DNA of 64,000 bases from Diplosphaera chodatii (Eukaryota; Chlorophyta; Trebouxiophyceae; Prasiolales; Stichococcaceae), in assembly GCA_032358165.1 (NCBI GenBank), contig JAALGY010000031.1:992001-1056000 (forward strand), in the 5' to 3' direction. Of the stretch, positions 30,501 through 48,328 are shown piece after piece. The number at the start of each line of letters is the position of its first letter. Position 1 is the stretch's first letter. The notes under the pieces were generated by a model, which did no database searches, was not told where the DNA came from, and was given only the letters and a program-made list of their open reading frames with translations. Made by a program: the position numbers and the translations under genes.

Positions 30501-33474
30501 CACGACAGTGTTGCACTGACAGTCTCTACCTGACGGCAGGTGCCGCCATCTCAGAGCCAAGATGAGGAAGCAGTCGAAGCAGCAGAGGTACTTGCCGTGC
30601 CACCAGCTGCTTTCTGTGTGTTGACCGATTGTGTGCAAGCACCAGCTCCTGACCATGTGTGCAGAGGCAGCCTGCCCACATGTGCAAAGCTGATGTGCTG
30701 CCTCAAGCAGGAGGCGCTCGAGGCACAGAAGGAGCACGCGATCATGGTCGTCGGCCGCCTTGCCGTGTTTGGCGCTGCGGGCGCACAGCAGCCATGGCTC
30801 ACGGCGCAGCTGCTGTCGCACTTTGTGGGCCACGGCGCCCGCGTGGAAGCCGCCGTCAGGGATATCACCAGGTGAGCGCTACGCCACGCCAGCGGGAAAC
30901 CACCATCCAGGCTTGCGCCTGACTGCACGGCTGCTGGCGCGCCTTATGAGACATCGGTGTTGGCACAGCATGATGAGCTTCAGGAAGGTTGGCAACATAT
31001 CTGCCGTTTGTGCCTGCCGCCAACAGGCAGCTGAAGAAGGTGGATGCTGCAGCGCTGCCAGAGCAGTATGCCGAGGCGCTGCAGGTCGCTTTCAAGCGCA
31101 ATGGCCCAGAGGTGTGCGATGGATGCGCAATGGCGAGATGCTTCAGCGCCATGGGGTCACTGACAAGTGCACTGGTGCCGTTCATTTCGCAGCTTGACAC
31201 TGCTGGACAGCAAAGCTGAGATGTTGTCCCCCACCGTCAAGCTGGTCTTATGGGTTTCCAGTAACCTCCTGCACATCAGTTTGTATGCATGCTGCAGGAG
31301 GCTTTCGTGGCGCTTGCAGACCGTATCGCCGCCAGCTACGCAGGCTTCAATGCCTCCACCAGCGCTTGTGAGACCATCTGCCGCACTGGTGCCGCCTTCG
31401 CGCTCAAGGATGCGCCCGCCAACCTTGCCTTCTTTACGGTAAGCCATTCCCTAGTCGCCAATCAGATGCAAAGTCATGCATTGCTGCTGCTTGAGACTCA
31501 GAGCATGTGGCTGCGATGCTCTGAATATGCGCACATGTTGCCATGCTGGAGTGGCTTCGCAGTCGAAGTCCAGCTCTGGTGTGCAGATGGTGTACAGTGG
31601 GCCACTGGAGGTTGGCGGATGATTCGTGTGTGGCAATGCGCAGGGTCTCAGGCACTTCATTAGCAAGCTGCCTGCGGAGCGTGCGGCCGCCTTCCTGCCT
31701 GAGCTGGAAGCTGCTGCCGCATCAGCTGCACCAGATGAATCCGACGATGAATGGCAGCCATACTTGGTGGTGCTGGACCTGCTGCGGGACCGCGGCATCA
31801 AGGTAGGATGCAACCTGTGATACTGCTATGGTTGCTCACTGGTATGCTGCTGCAGTCGAACTGAAGCTGTTCCCTGGCATAAAGCGGAATCTGGCACAGA
31901 TGGTTCCAATGTCAGCCCCATGGACGCGACGAGGCCCAGCATTCGTGTTCCTATTCAGGGCAAGACGCCGCGGGGCGCGCTGCGGAAGGGCGCTCCCCGG
32001 GGCGGCCGGGGCACCGCCCAGCGCTCTGGGCGGCGCATCAGCTTTGCGGAGCAGGACAGCCAGGACGAGCCGTCCAGCAGAGGCGGGGACGAGCAGGAGG
32101 AGGAGGTGAATGACAAGAGCCGAAGCTACGCAAGGAGTGTTGAGCAGTGTGACAGAACTCCCCATCAGAACTCCCCTGCACACACTCTCATCTGGGTTTG
32201 GACAGGTCCACACTCGATCAGCTGCAGGTTACAGGTCCCGTGGCCACTGCTGTGGTTGCATTGATTGAGCGTCGTGGTGGCTGTGCGCAGGTGCAGGAGG
32301 GGGACATCCCGCCCCGCCGCCGGGGCCGCCGTCCCCAGGACGAGATCGAGGACATCATCGAGGTGCCTCTGAAATGCAGTTTTGGTCGTGCACCCCCAGT
32401 TAACAGCTGTGGCATGCACATCCAGCTCCGTGCAGCATGCTCCAGGGTACAAGGCGAGCAGGCACACCCTTGCTTGTTGCCCAATGCGAAAGCCGTTCGC
32501 CAGGTCACCATGGTGCGGTCCGGCCTGCAGGAGCCGGCAGAGGACTTGCGTGCGGCGTCCGAGTCAGCGTCGCAGGGGCCGCCAGACGCGCCCGGCCAGG
32601 ACCGGCAGCCGAAAAGCAGCCCGCGACAAGGTGCAAAGCCCTGTCGAGCGTCATCACCAGACAGCGTGCCGGGTCCTCCAAGCTGGCGTGCGGCCAGCTG
32701 CATGTGCGCTTGTGAGCCCGGCATGATGCCCGTCCTTCACGAATGTTGTACTGGATGCAGAGGAAGATGGGGCTGGTGACGACACCGACGACATCATGCC
32801 CACCGAGGAGCAGCTGCCCAGCTCAACCAAGCGTGCTCGCCCCAAGAAGTCCACCAAGTGCGGTTCCAGATCACACGCAGCACAACACGTCAGCTGACGT
32901 AAACGCATGTTGCAACAGTGGCCGCACATGCGTTGATTGAGTTCGCTGCTGGGTGGTCTTGCCACACACTGTCCTGCTGCATCGCAGGCGGAAGCAGCTC
33001 CCGATGACCAGGCTGTACGCAGCAAGCGAGGACGAGAAGAGCGCAGAGGCGGCAGACAGCGATGATGAGCTGCTGCACGCAGATGAGGTAGCCTGCGTTG
33101 GCGCCGCTGTGCCTCTGATGTTCGTGCCAGATGCCGACATTGTGTGAATGGACAACATCAACCCTCCAAGCCTCACCCAGCAGGCCTTCATTGAACTGGT
33201 TACAGGTCAGCAAAGGCAAGTCAGCGGCGGCAGGCAGCCCGCCACGGCGACGTCGCCGCCTCAGCGGCAACTCGAACTCAGAAGGCAAGTCCTGCCCACA
33301 CGTTGCTACCTGCCAAAGACTCTGCCATGCGGTGGCAGTGTCTAGCACTGGAAGCCTTTAGTGCTGGAGGCCTACGTCATGCTGAACATCTGTGCGGCGG
33401 CTGCAGGTGAGGCGGGGAGCCCCACACAGGAGGAGCCCCCACCGCGGCCGGGGTACGGACGGCGGCGGCGCTGA
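24545..33474 (+). CDS. SCC3: Cohesin subunit SCC3/SA (STAG)
   Basis: This is the longest gene here, with roughly 30 exons. It starts at ATG 24545 with an acidic/basic disordered N-terminus (MPPSLRKRGHINLDERSDDS; exon 2 from 24719 continues SDSDAEEPQQDE). The STAG domain begins with EVVQHHSGAIPALAK and SWVHEYKQDRTHALAALLTF, then GHFLEVWDHLMRETAAAEVL. The helical-repeat (HEAT) body includes VRPFRLVAATAVMQLVTSM, AHRFRDVSEEIRAVIIVGIG, THLKYLAWALSDK, DAGVRQAAATALLTLYNVDD and VRDTFRLLVDDAAPIRHAAA. SCC3 binds the SCC1 kleisin and is needed to load and hold cohesin on DNA. The C-terminal region (about 31920-33474) is disordered, with basic patches (RRRGRRPQDE), acidic runs and a final PPRPGYGRRRR. 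The last intron (33285-33406) appears to use a GC donor. Middle exon borders are approximate. Confidence 0.85.
33285..33406 (+). other. GC-AG last intron of SCC3
   Basis: The donor is CTCAGAAG then gcaagt, the consensus for GC donors, and the acceptor is GGCTGCAG. Splicing joins NSNSE to GEAGSPTQEEP in phase and leads to the final stop at 33472-33474. Confidence 0.55.
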
Positions 33475-33791
33475 TGCGGCTGCTGGCAAGAGATCCCTCG
33501 GGTGATGCAGCTAGCTGCATCACTTCGCTCAGTCCAGATGCTGCTGTTTGGAACACGAACAAGCCCCACTCTGACATGCAACTTGATTGCTTGGTTGCTG
33601 GATGATGCCGGTGGGCATGACAATGTGGTTCTCAGCCCGTCTTTGGCAATGGTATGGCATATGATACCTCTTGTCTTGAATCCTCAGCGAAATGCTTTGC
33701 ATGTTTTACAGTAGTCCTGACCACTGTGACTAGGAGATGACTCAAGGGTAGCTTGCTTTGCTGGACTGTCACCGTCGAGGGAGTCGATCTG
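33475..33791. other. Intergenic, tail to tail
   Basis: Converging 3' ends of SCC3 and the cyclophilin gene. Nothing else is supported. Confidence 0.45.
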
Positions 33792-35507
33792 CTAGCTGTC
33801 GTCCGATGAGGAGCTGTCGCTGCTGCCACTGCCGCCCAGCACGTCATAGTGGCTCCTCGCCGCCTTGGCCGCAGGCGCCGCCACTGCTCCCGATGGTCCT
33901 GCCTCTGGCTCCTTCCGCTTCATCGCTGTCTGCAATGCTTCCCTGCGGGCAGTCACACTTCGGCATGCAAGCGTGTGAGAGGCACGAGCAGGTTTCGACT
34001 GATCTAGGATGCAGCAGGTGCTGTTGGTTGCGGGCCTGGCCTGACAGAGAGCCTCCGTTAAGCATCTACATCTTTTCGACAGCTCTGTCCACCAAATGGA
34101 TGTGCCGCACCTGACGCTGTCCTTTGCTGCGCTGGCCTCTCGTGCGAGGCGCGCCGCCGTCTCCTCGGGTGACTCCGCCTTCAGCTGCGCAGCCAGCTCT
34201 GCCTCGGTCCCCGTCTCGATGACACCTGCCATGCAGAGGTGACGGTGGTTGGTGCGATGTTGCAATACATCAGCATCTTCCAATATCACATGAGCAGACA
34301 TCTGCTACTGCATACCCCGGCCTGCATTGCCACGACCACACCCGTCGCTGACATACAGTGTTGCGCACCTTTGTGGTTGGTCATGCCACAAGCAGTGACA
34401 GTGACAAGGGCAGCTGGCTCGTCATGCGCTGTTGTGCCCACGCTGACGATCTTCTGCAACACCTCCTGTCCAAGCTGCACCCGACCCACCACCTGCAGCG
34501 TGACTGGACAATGTCTGCGGAGCCGCAGATGTGGTGCTCCAACCCACAGTGAAACTGCAGACCTTGTCGAGCTACACAGCATGGACACTCACCAGGTACT
34601 GTGCGTCCAGAGTGGCGGACCGGCACAACGAGAGGACGATCTCTGTGCCATCTGGTGAGATGGACACCTCGTGAGGGTCCATGTGCCGAAGCTGGCTGAG
34701 ATTCCGCAGCTTTGTGGCCTCTCCTTTATACCTTGATTGCACCGTGGTGGCTGATCAGCATTCGTCATGAGCAATTACGGCAGGCACTTGCCCAGAGCAG
34801 CTGCGCCAGGGTAGTGGCACACTGCAACGACTTGCTCGCACCTCTGCGTGCGGCCAAAGTAGATGCCAAGCCCAGTAAGCACTTTGTGCACCTGGAGGCT
34901 CAAACCTTTCTCATTCAGCCTCCAGACGACACTTTAGGGACTGCACAGCCTGTGTCATTCCATGGCCGGTGGGGCCCGACTGCAATCAACATGACCACAC
35001 ACACACCCTACCTGGGAGCCCTGCAGCGTGGCGGTGGTGCCTGACCGGCAGCGGTTCACAAATGTCCGCGCTGGTATCGGCGTGACATCCTGGAACACCT
35101 CGAACACCACCCTGCCTGCGTTCAAGCACAGAGTGCAACAGTCTTGGGCTGTGTTCATTCCCGCCCAGCAGCTGCTCACAACTGGTAACATGTAGCGTCT
35201 GCCATGTAGGTAGGCCATCGACAATAGTGGTGCAACCAAATCCGGCAGGCAGGCATGCAGGCGTCCTGGCGCCGGCCAGCTCACCGATGACGGTCTTGTC
35301 GATCGCAAACTCAATATAAGTGCGGGGTCGGCTGGCATCAGGGTCCGGCAGCGCCAGCAGCGTTTCCGCCTGCGCCCGCTTGCGTGCGGCCTCGATGTCG
35401 GGGTGGATGCCTGTCTTCTGAAACTCCTCAAGATCCTTTTTGCGGTCCTTTACCGTATAGGACTTGAACCTCTTGCCACGCGTGCCAATGGCATCACCTG
35501 TCCGCAT
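33792..35507 (-). CDS. Divergent cyclophilin-type peptidyl-prolyl isomerase
   Basis: The first exon starts at ATG 35507 with a Lys/Arg-rich helical extension (KRFKSYTVKDRKKDLEEFQK) of about 80 residues. The cyclophilin domain follows in pieces: TYIEFAIDKTVIGELAG, VVFEVFQDVTPIPARTFVNR, VHKVLTGLGIYFGRTQR, VSISPDGTEIVLSLCRSATL and VVGRVQLGQEVLQKIVSVGT, ending ALVTVTACG. A charged helix (AELAAQLKAESPEETAARLA) and an acidic serine tail (SSDSSSSDDS) close the protein. The family catalytic FHR is V-H-K here and the QGGD-type motif is missing, so isomerase activity is doubtful and a binding role is more likely. The KRKEP and poly-Ser/Asp tail suggest a nuclear protein. Exon ends are approximate between 34300 and 35000. 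Confidence 0.72.
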
Positions 35508-36332
35508 GCCACATGACGGGATTGCAATGTCTTGCGCTGTTGACCGAAGACGCGGTTGCGGAGACTCTTCGGTGGAGATGCACTCGGCGGGTTGGAAATG
35601 CGCCGCTGCATGTTACTCCATGACATGGCATAGGGGCTGTAGATGCAGGCAACGCTTCAGGGCACAGTCATAGCCGCACCTTCAAACTTTGTGCCTCCCT
35701 TTCCCATGTCTTGGAATTGGCCAAGAGAGTCTTTACGCTGCGGTCGGCATTGGTCAAATGTCGCTCATGTGCCAACTTCGGTGCTGGTTACCGCATGCAC
35801 AGGCAACCGTCTGTGCGTGCACACCAGTCAAGTGATACGAAGTCAACACAGCTGCCACGCTTGCAGGAACCCCCCAAATCGGCAGCACTGCACATGAGAC
35901 TGTGTCCGGCGTGCGTTGTAGCGGTTTGCAATCAGGCAAGAAGAGCTCATCATGAAGACTTGTACTGCAGGATGCACGGGATGCACTCGGTTGTTCGAAA
36001 TCCAGATGTATGCAGGTGCTGATGCCAACTTGTTTGCTTTGTGCGCTGGTGCAGTCTGTGCACGCTGAATATCCGTCTTGTACGCTGTGTGTGTCTGGTC
36101 TCAAGCTGGACCCTGCTTGTAACCACAGCCATCACCATCATCCTGAGACTGCATTGCAGTAGGACCGTCCAGCGCAGCAAACCTGCAACAGCATTTGTCA
36201 TCGTTGGTATGCAACGCACCGATCCAGCATGTTGAGGGCATCGCAGCAAGAGAGCAGCTGACAGTCAGCATCCGCTTGGCAGTAGTGAAGCTGCTGGGGA
36301 GTGGGGTGCAGCAGTGGTGCTCGCAAGACAGC
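35508..36332. promoter_or_regulatory. Divergent upstream region, cyclophilin / POLE2
   Basis: The 825 bases between two divergent genes hold both promoters. An open frame runs from about 36195 into the first POLE2 exon without an ATG, so a spliced upstream POLE2 exon cannot be excluded. No other coding signal is seen. Confidence 0.45.
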
Positions 36333-39300
36333 ATGCCCGGCATCACGGACCGCAAGCTGGTGCAGGAGCAGGCGTCGTTGGCGGGCTTCCGGCTGGAAGA
36401 CAAGTCCGTGAAACTGCTCCTGCAATGGCTGGGGAATGGCGCCGACGAGGAGGAGCTGCAGCAGCTGTTCAGCATAGTGGACACTGGTGGGTTGCGGAAT
36501 CGCACGTGATCTACGGATATGCATCGAACATGCTTCAGCAACCAGTCCACGCCACCCTAGCATCAGCAACAATGTGAGGTGCAGCGCTCACTGCCGGCAT
36601 GCACTGGGCAGGCGGGTCGATCAAGGTGACATGCGACCACATAGAGGACGCGCTGGAGAAGATGCGCGGGAGCACGCAGGGGAAGGACTTCATTCAGGTG
36701 CCACGCTTACGGGCTGACGGCTGCATGGCGCGGGCTGGTTCCTGCATGGCTCAGTCAGGGCACGCTGCAAGTGCACAGCATGTGTGCCTTCTACTCAGTT
36801 CGACAAGAGCTGTCAAGTTGTCCGCAACCAGCTGCTGCTTGCTGCAGATCATCAGCGCATTTGATGTGCCGAAGATGCTGTATGAGCCGGTGCGCAAGTG
36901 CTTCTACCAGACCGCCGCGCCGCCTAAGCTGCTGGCTGCTGCAGAGGTACACGAGCTTCTGCTGGTCGCATGGAGCGCATGCACTGATTGCCAACTACGC
37001 ACGTGTCTGCATGATTGCAGCAGTAATGTGCTATGTTAAGAGTGTTCATAAGATGACGCAGACAGTGGCACATGTACAAGCTCCGATTGCGTACAGGACA
37101 AGATGGACCTCTACATCAACCGCTTCTACCTGGTGCATCAGCGGCTGCGGCGGAAGAAGGGTTGGTACCGCCCCGCCATCGTGGACGCCTCCACCGACAG
37201 CTTCGTGGAGGTCCGTTGCTCTGCGACCGTCAGCTGTTATCTGATACAAGCACACGCAGCCCTGTGCTGACTGCTGGCGGTCGCGTGGAAACAGCTTTCA
37301 TCAGCGCTGGACTCCTCAAGCATACTGAGTGTTGTTAATGCAACGGGAGTGCTGGATGCTGATGTGCCAACGCTGCAGCTGACGGAGCTGAAGGCCATGC
37401 TGGGGGTGGTGGATGAGACGCGCATCGTGGTGGGCTGCATCACGCAGACGCAGGACGGCCGCTACAGCCTCGAGGACCTGTCCGCGTCGCTGCCCCTGGA
37501 CCTGTCCGCCGCGCAAGTCGGCCACGGCTTCATCACAGGTGCCGTGAGCATGGGCTGGGCAGTGCAAGTAAGCACTTGCACGTCCAAGGTGTCCATCGGA
37601 CTGATGATCTGCAACATTCGGTAGGTGCGGGTGCTGTGCGTCAAGTGCAAATCAAACCCATGTTGACACCGTGTGTTTGTGTGTGTTGCAGAGAACTCCA
37701 TTGTGGTGGCGGAGGGACACCTGCAGCACAATGGCACCTTTGCAGTCGTGGCCCTGGGGCTGCCGCCTGTGGAGTCACGTGAGGAGTCCTTCAGGGCTGT
37801 CAAGGTGGCAGACTCTCCTGAACTGCTCGTAGTATGGTCACAACATGAGCTCAATGCATGATCCAGTGGAATTGCATGCTTGAGAGCCATTCCTGTCAAC
37901 TTGCATGCTGAGTAAGACATGAGCTGTTCGCAACATACGGATTGCATGAGTGCAGGGGTTGGACTTCTTTGGCGGGATGCCCCTCAGAGGCGATGACCTG
38001 CTGCAGGCAGCGCAGGTGCACCACAGAGCGCCCGGCTGCTGCAGCTCACCTGCCGCACCATGTTGCTCCTCCGTGTGGGGAGGCCCTGCTCACGGCGCAT
38101 GTGCTTGCCGTGCAGTGGGACAGCGAGAACCAGGATGACAGCGTGGTGGTGCTGTCCGATGTGTGGCTGGACAAGCCTGAGACGCTTGACCGGCTGCGCA
38201 CCCTGTTCTCAGGTAAACCACCCTGATGTCATACGGCCATGTGACAGGATGGGTTGTGGCACGCAGTTGCAACCTGGGCATACAGAGCGTGGTGGACTAC
38301 ACAAGGATCTCCTGCTGCGCTGCGTGACTGCCAGCAGAGCGCCTTTCGCCAAAGGTGGCACCACGACATGCAGACTGTCGCATGCCACAGGTTTTGAGGA
38401 CACTGACGTGCCGCCCCGGCTGTTTGTGCTGATGGGAAACTTCCACTCGGATGCGGCTGCTGATCCGTCTGCGGGTTTTGTCGCCATCCGGGAAAATTTC
38501 AACGCTCTGGCCGCGCTGCTGCGCAGCTTCCGACTCTTCCGGGTGCAGCTTCTTGTGCCATCAGCTTGCATGTCTGTCCACGAAGCTCGACAGTGTGCTT
38601 GCTGATGGAGTACAGCTCGTGTCCGCAGCATTTGCTGTTTTGCCACAGAGGCAGGCTGGCATCCCTGTCCAGCCCGAACAGCCCGAAGCTTGATGCTCCC
38701 TCCCTCCACCTGCTGACCTTTGAGGGCCTGGCCTTGCCTGCAGGAAGGAAGCAAGATTCTCTTTGTGCCGGGGCCAAACGACCCGGGTCCGGCTTCAGTG
38801 CTGCCCCAGCCGCCGCTGCCAAGTTACTTCACCGAGAAGCTGGCAGAGGAGGTCCCAGGTGTGGAGGGCTGTGCTCGCAGAGTGCACTCATGCTGTCCTG
38901 ATCGGACATAAGCTGGCATACAGGATTAGCACACGTAAGCTGGAGTTCCTTGTCACGCGGAAGTCTGAACCGTGTGCTTGTTGTGGTGACCAGGGGCAGT
39001 GTTTGGCAGCAACCCGTGCCGCGTGCGGCACGGCACCCAGGAGCTGGTGTTCTTCCGCAACGACATCGAGAAGTGCATGCGACGGCAGTGCCTTGTGTCG
39101 CCGCCAGGTATGTGTGATCGCCGTCCATAAGCTGACTGTCGCATCAGATGGCCAGTGGCTGCATACGCAGCGCAGCAGGTTGTCGGACTGGTAAGCTCAC
39201 ATGCCCTCTGTATATAACGGTGCACTTGCTTGCTCGCACAACCAGGTTGATGCATGTTCACAGGCGACAACTCGCCAGAGGAGTCGTTCCGGCAGCTGTC

Positions 39301-39844
39301 CCTAACACTGCTGCAGCAATCACACCTGACACCTCTACCGCTGGAGGCAAAGCCTGTCTACTGGTGAGGAACATTTCGTTCGACCAGCGTTGTCAGAGCT
39401 ACGCCTGCATGGTCGCTGCTCTTGGCATGTCATGGGCGGACATGGGCAGTTGCACACCCAACATGTCCCTCATGACAGTCCTTGCAGTTATCATCCGCAC
39501 GCTGCATACACACACCTCTGCTGATGATATGCAGGCAGCACGATCATGCGCTGGCACTGTACCCGCTGCCGCACCTGCTGGTTATCGCAGATGCCGGAGG
39601 CTCCATGGCAACAGCACAGTTCGCAGACTGCCAGTGCCTGAACCCGGTGCGACACTGACGCACGGCCTGCGCATTGCATGGTCCTTGCCAGTACCGAATA
39701 ACGACGTCGTTGACAGCCGCCCCATATTCAATTCACATCGTGATGCACAACGTGCAGGGCTCCTTCTCAGCGAGCGGCACATTCGCGAGCTATGTGCCCG
39801 GAACCAGAGAAGTGCAGGAATGTGACATGCCTGATGATGCATGA
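36333..39844 (+). CDS. POLE2: DNA polymerase epsilon subunit B (DPB2/POLE2)
   Basis: The product follows the family from end to end. The N-terminal helical domain reads DRKLVQEQASLAGFRLEDKS. Then come FDVPKMLYEPVRKCFYQTAA, NRFYLVHQRLRRKKGWYRPA, the OB-fold GCITQTQDGRYSLEDLSASL and PLDLSAAQVGHGFITG with SIVVAEGHLQHNGTFAVVAL, then LDFFGGMPL, VVVLSDVWLDKPETLDRLRT, PPRLFVLMGNFHSDAAADPS, ILFVPGPNDPGPASVLPQPP, SNPCRVRHGTQELVFFRNDI, QQSHLTPLPLEAKPVYW, ALYPLPHLLVIADAGG and a last exon with GSFSASGTFASYVPGTREVQ. DPB2 links polymerase epsilon to the CMG helicase at the leading strand; its phosphoesterase fold is inactive. ATG 36333 fits the family start, though an earlier exon is possible. About 15 exons. 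Confidence 0.88.
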
Positions 39845-40029
39845 TGTAGAGTGCTGTCCACGGTCGACGCTGTATAACAGTTGGAACCAGAGACCGGGTG
39901 ACAATGACCTGAAGTGGTGTGCCGAAAGAGCAGCCAATACGGTGTACCGTATCATGCGCCTGTATATGCTACATGATCAAAGCTAACGAGCCAGGGCCGG
40001 CAGCCAGTATACCTGCAGCCTACAGCATG

Positions 40030-40847
<818 letters not shown>

Positions 40848-41348
40848 TGCGTATTTGACATGCAAAACGATGCGTGCATGCAGGAGGGTGTTGCTTTATC
40901 GAGGTGGATCAAGCGCGCTGCAACAATGCAGCAACATTTGTGCATGTCTCTTGCATGCATCCATGATTTGGAATTTGAATGGCATGTATCGGCCCCTTGC
41001 TGATCCCAGCAACTCGGCTGTTTTGCTGCCTGTGCTCAGCCAACATGTGCGTCTCTGCAGCAAGGGAGAGCGTAGTAGCTTGCTTTGGGGCAATCAATTT
41101 TGAGGACAGCATGGCGACAACTGCGCGAGTTTGCTGCTCAACGCTTCGGACCAACTGACTGGCATACATCTGCAGAGTGCAACTGCTGAGCGGCCGCTTC
41201 TCTGATGTCCAACATCATCAAATGCAGTTTCATTGTGCTTTGCGCACGGCTGTCAGCGTTCAGCGTCAGTCTGCACCGCCCGCAATGTCAGAGTGTCTTG
41301 CCGGCGGCGGCCGAGGTAGAGGGTCAGACTCCAGAACCTGATCCATTC
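40848..41348. promoter_or_regulatory. Upstream of the Nudix gene, downstream of AtpG
   Basis: About 500 bases between two genes on the minus strand. It should hold the AtpG 3' end and the Nudix promoter. No coding signal is seen. Confidence 0.45.
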
Positions 41349-42026
41349 TCAGTCCAGGTTGACACCCTCCGGCAGCACCTGCTCCATGATCTCTGACGAC
41401 AGCTTCGTGACCTGGGCGTCCAGGTCCTGCAGCGCGGCGTCCTTCTCCTTCTCCAGGGTGGCCAGCGCCTCCTCCAGCTCCTTGTCGATGCGCGCCTTGA
41501 CCTCTGCCAGCTTCTTGTTCTGCTCCTCCTGCGTGGAGGCCTTGGCCTCTGCGATGGTGGCCTGCGCCTCCTTCCTCGCCTCCGCCACCACGCGCTCGGC
41601 CTCCTCCTGCAGGCGGTTAAGCTCGCCGCTGTCATCCTTCACGGAGGCCAGCTTTTCCCGCAGGTATGCATCGCGCTCCTCGAGTTGGCGCCCCACTGGA
41701 CCGAACCAGGTCTTGTCCAGGAACACCATGAGGAACAGAAACTCCGCGACCATGATGGGGAGCGTCAGGTTGAAGTCGAAAATCTTGCCCGCCTCGGCCG
41801 CCGCTGGCATCGCCATGATCATGTTGGCAACGAACGCTGTGGCTGCCGGCTTCACGGCTGCTGGGAGCTCGATCGCTCTGAGGCTGGACACTGCCGTCTG
41901 CAGGGGGCTGGTCTTCTGGCTGGAGGCTGCGACGGCGAGCCTGAGGCCTCGCTGCTGCGCGGGCCGGGCCGCGGCGCGGGCTGCGCTGAGGGGCCTGGCT
42001 GCCAGGGGCATCGTCATCGCAGCCAT
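41349..42026 (-). CDS. ATPG: Chloroplast ATP synthase CF0 subunit b' (subunit II)
   Basis: A single uninterrupted frame of 225 residues starts at ATG 42026. Residues 1 to about 70 are an Ala/Arg/Ser-rich transit peptide with a second hydrophobic stretch (ATAFVANMIMAMPAAAEAG). One membrane helix follows (FNLTLPIMVAEFLFLMVFLD), then the b'-type KTWFGPVGRQLEERDAYLRE and a long charged coiled coil to the end (EEAERVVAEARKEAQATIAE, EIMEQVLPEGVNLD). The b' subunit pairs with plastid-encoded b to form the peripheral stalk that holds the F1 head to the membrane rotor assembly. Start, length and motifs all fit the nuclear-encoded algal protein. It is the only intronless gene in this window. Codon use is strongly GC-ending, as in a highly expressed gene. 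Confidence 0.95.
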   Translation of the reverse strand: MAAMTMPLAARPLSAARAAARPAQQRGLRLAVAASSQKTSPLQTAVSSLRAIELPAAVKPAATAFVANMIMAMPAAAEAGKIFDFNLTLPIMVAEFLFLMVFLDKTWFGPVGRQLEERDAYLREKLASVKDDSGELNRLQEEAERVVAEARKEAQATIAEAKASTQEEQNKKLAEVKARIDKELEEALATLEKEKDAALQDLDAQVTKLSSEIMEQVLPEGVNLD

Positions 42027-42728
42027 GGTGTCCTGGGAGCTGCCGGGCTGGCTGTCGGTGGCGGGGCGTGCGAGACTCGGAGCGTTTGTCCTTCTTTATC
42101 CTTCCGAGAGCCGGGCTGCGTTTACTGACTGGAACCCCAGCATGCGGTATTGCCAGCACGGAGGGTACCCCACGCCGCAGTACTTTGCGAGCCTCTTAGA
42201 ACTGCAGAACACCAAATGTTTGGACCAGTGTCGGCAGGCCCAATGCATAGCAGTCTGCTGCAGCGTTGTTGCATGCGCGTCGCTGAGCGGGTAGCATCCG
42301 TCTGAGTGTCGGCCTTCTGGGGCCGCCTTGAGCCGTTGCTGTGGTGCAGCAGGCCTTTCTGCAGCAAGACTGCACCTACAAGTCCGAATCTGTTACCGTG
42401 CTGGTCTATTTGAGGCTGCTGTATGCCCTTCCTATCGCGATCGGCTCTATGCGTGCATCACCTGCGTTCACCATCACCACCCACAAACCCATCAACTCAC
42501 CACTGCTTCTAACTTTGACGGTGCAGGCGCAGCGTACCGGAGACTGATCGGACAGCATCAGCGATACAGCTGCGTATACGTGGCACTGACCGCGGGTGGC
42601 CTGCAGTGCATCGGGCGCCATGGGCCGCAGGGCCGGCGGCAAGGCAAGCGCATACAATAGCGGGACGTTTGGGGCCTTGTACGCAGCCATACAGTGCCGA
42701 TTTGCAGCTTGAGTCTCGCAGAGTGAGG
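42027..42728. promoter_or_regulatory. Shared upstream region, AtpG / NSUN2-type gene
   Basis: The 702 bases between two divergent start codons hold the promoters of AtpG (minus) and the RNA methyltransferase (plus). A frame antisense to AtpG reads into it but is a shadow. Confidence 0.5.

Positions 42729-48328
<5,600 letters not shown>

Noticed and set aside
41359..42294. 311-codon plus-strand open frame over AtpG
   Set aside because: Antisense shadow of the GC-rich AtpG gene; the minus strand carries an unmistakable b' subunit.
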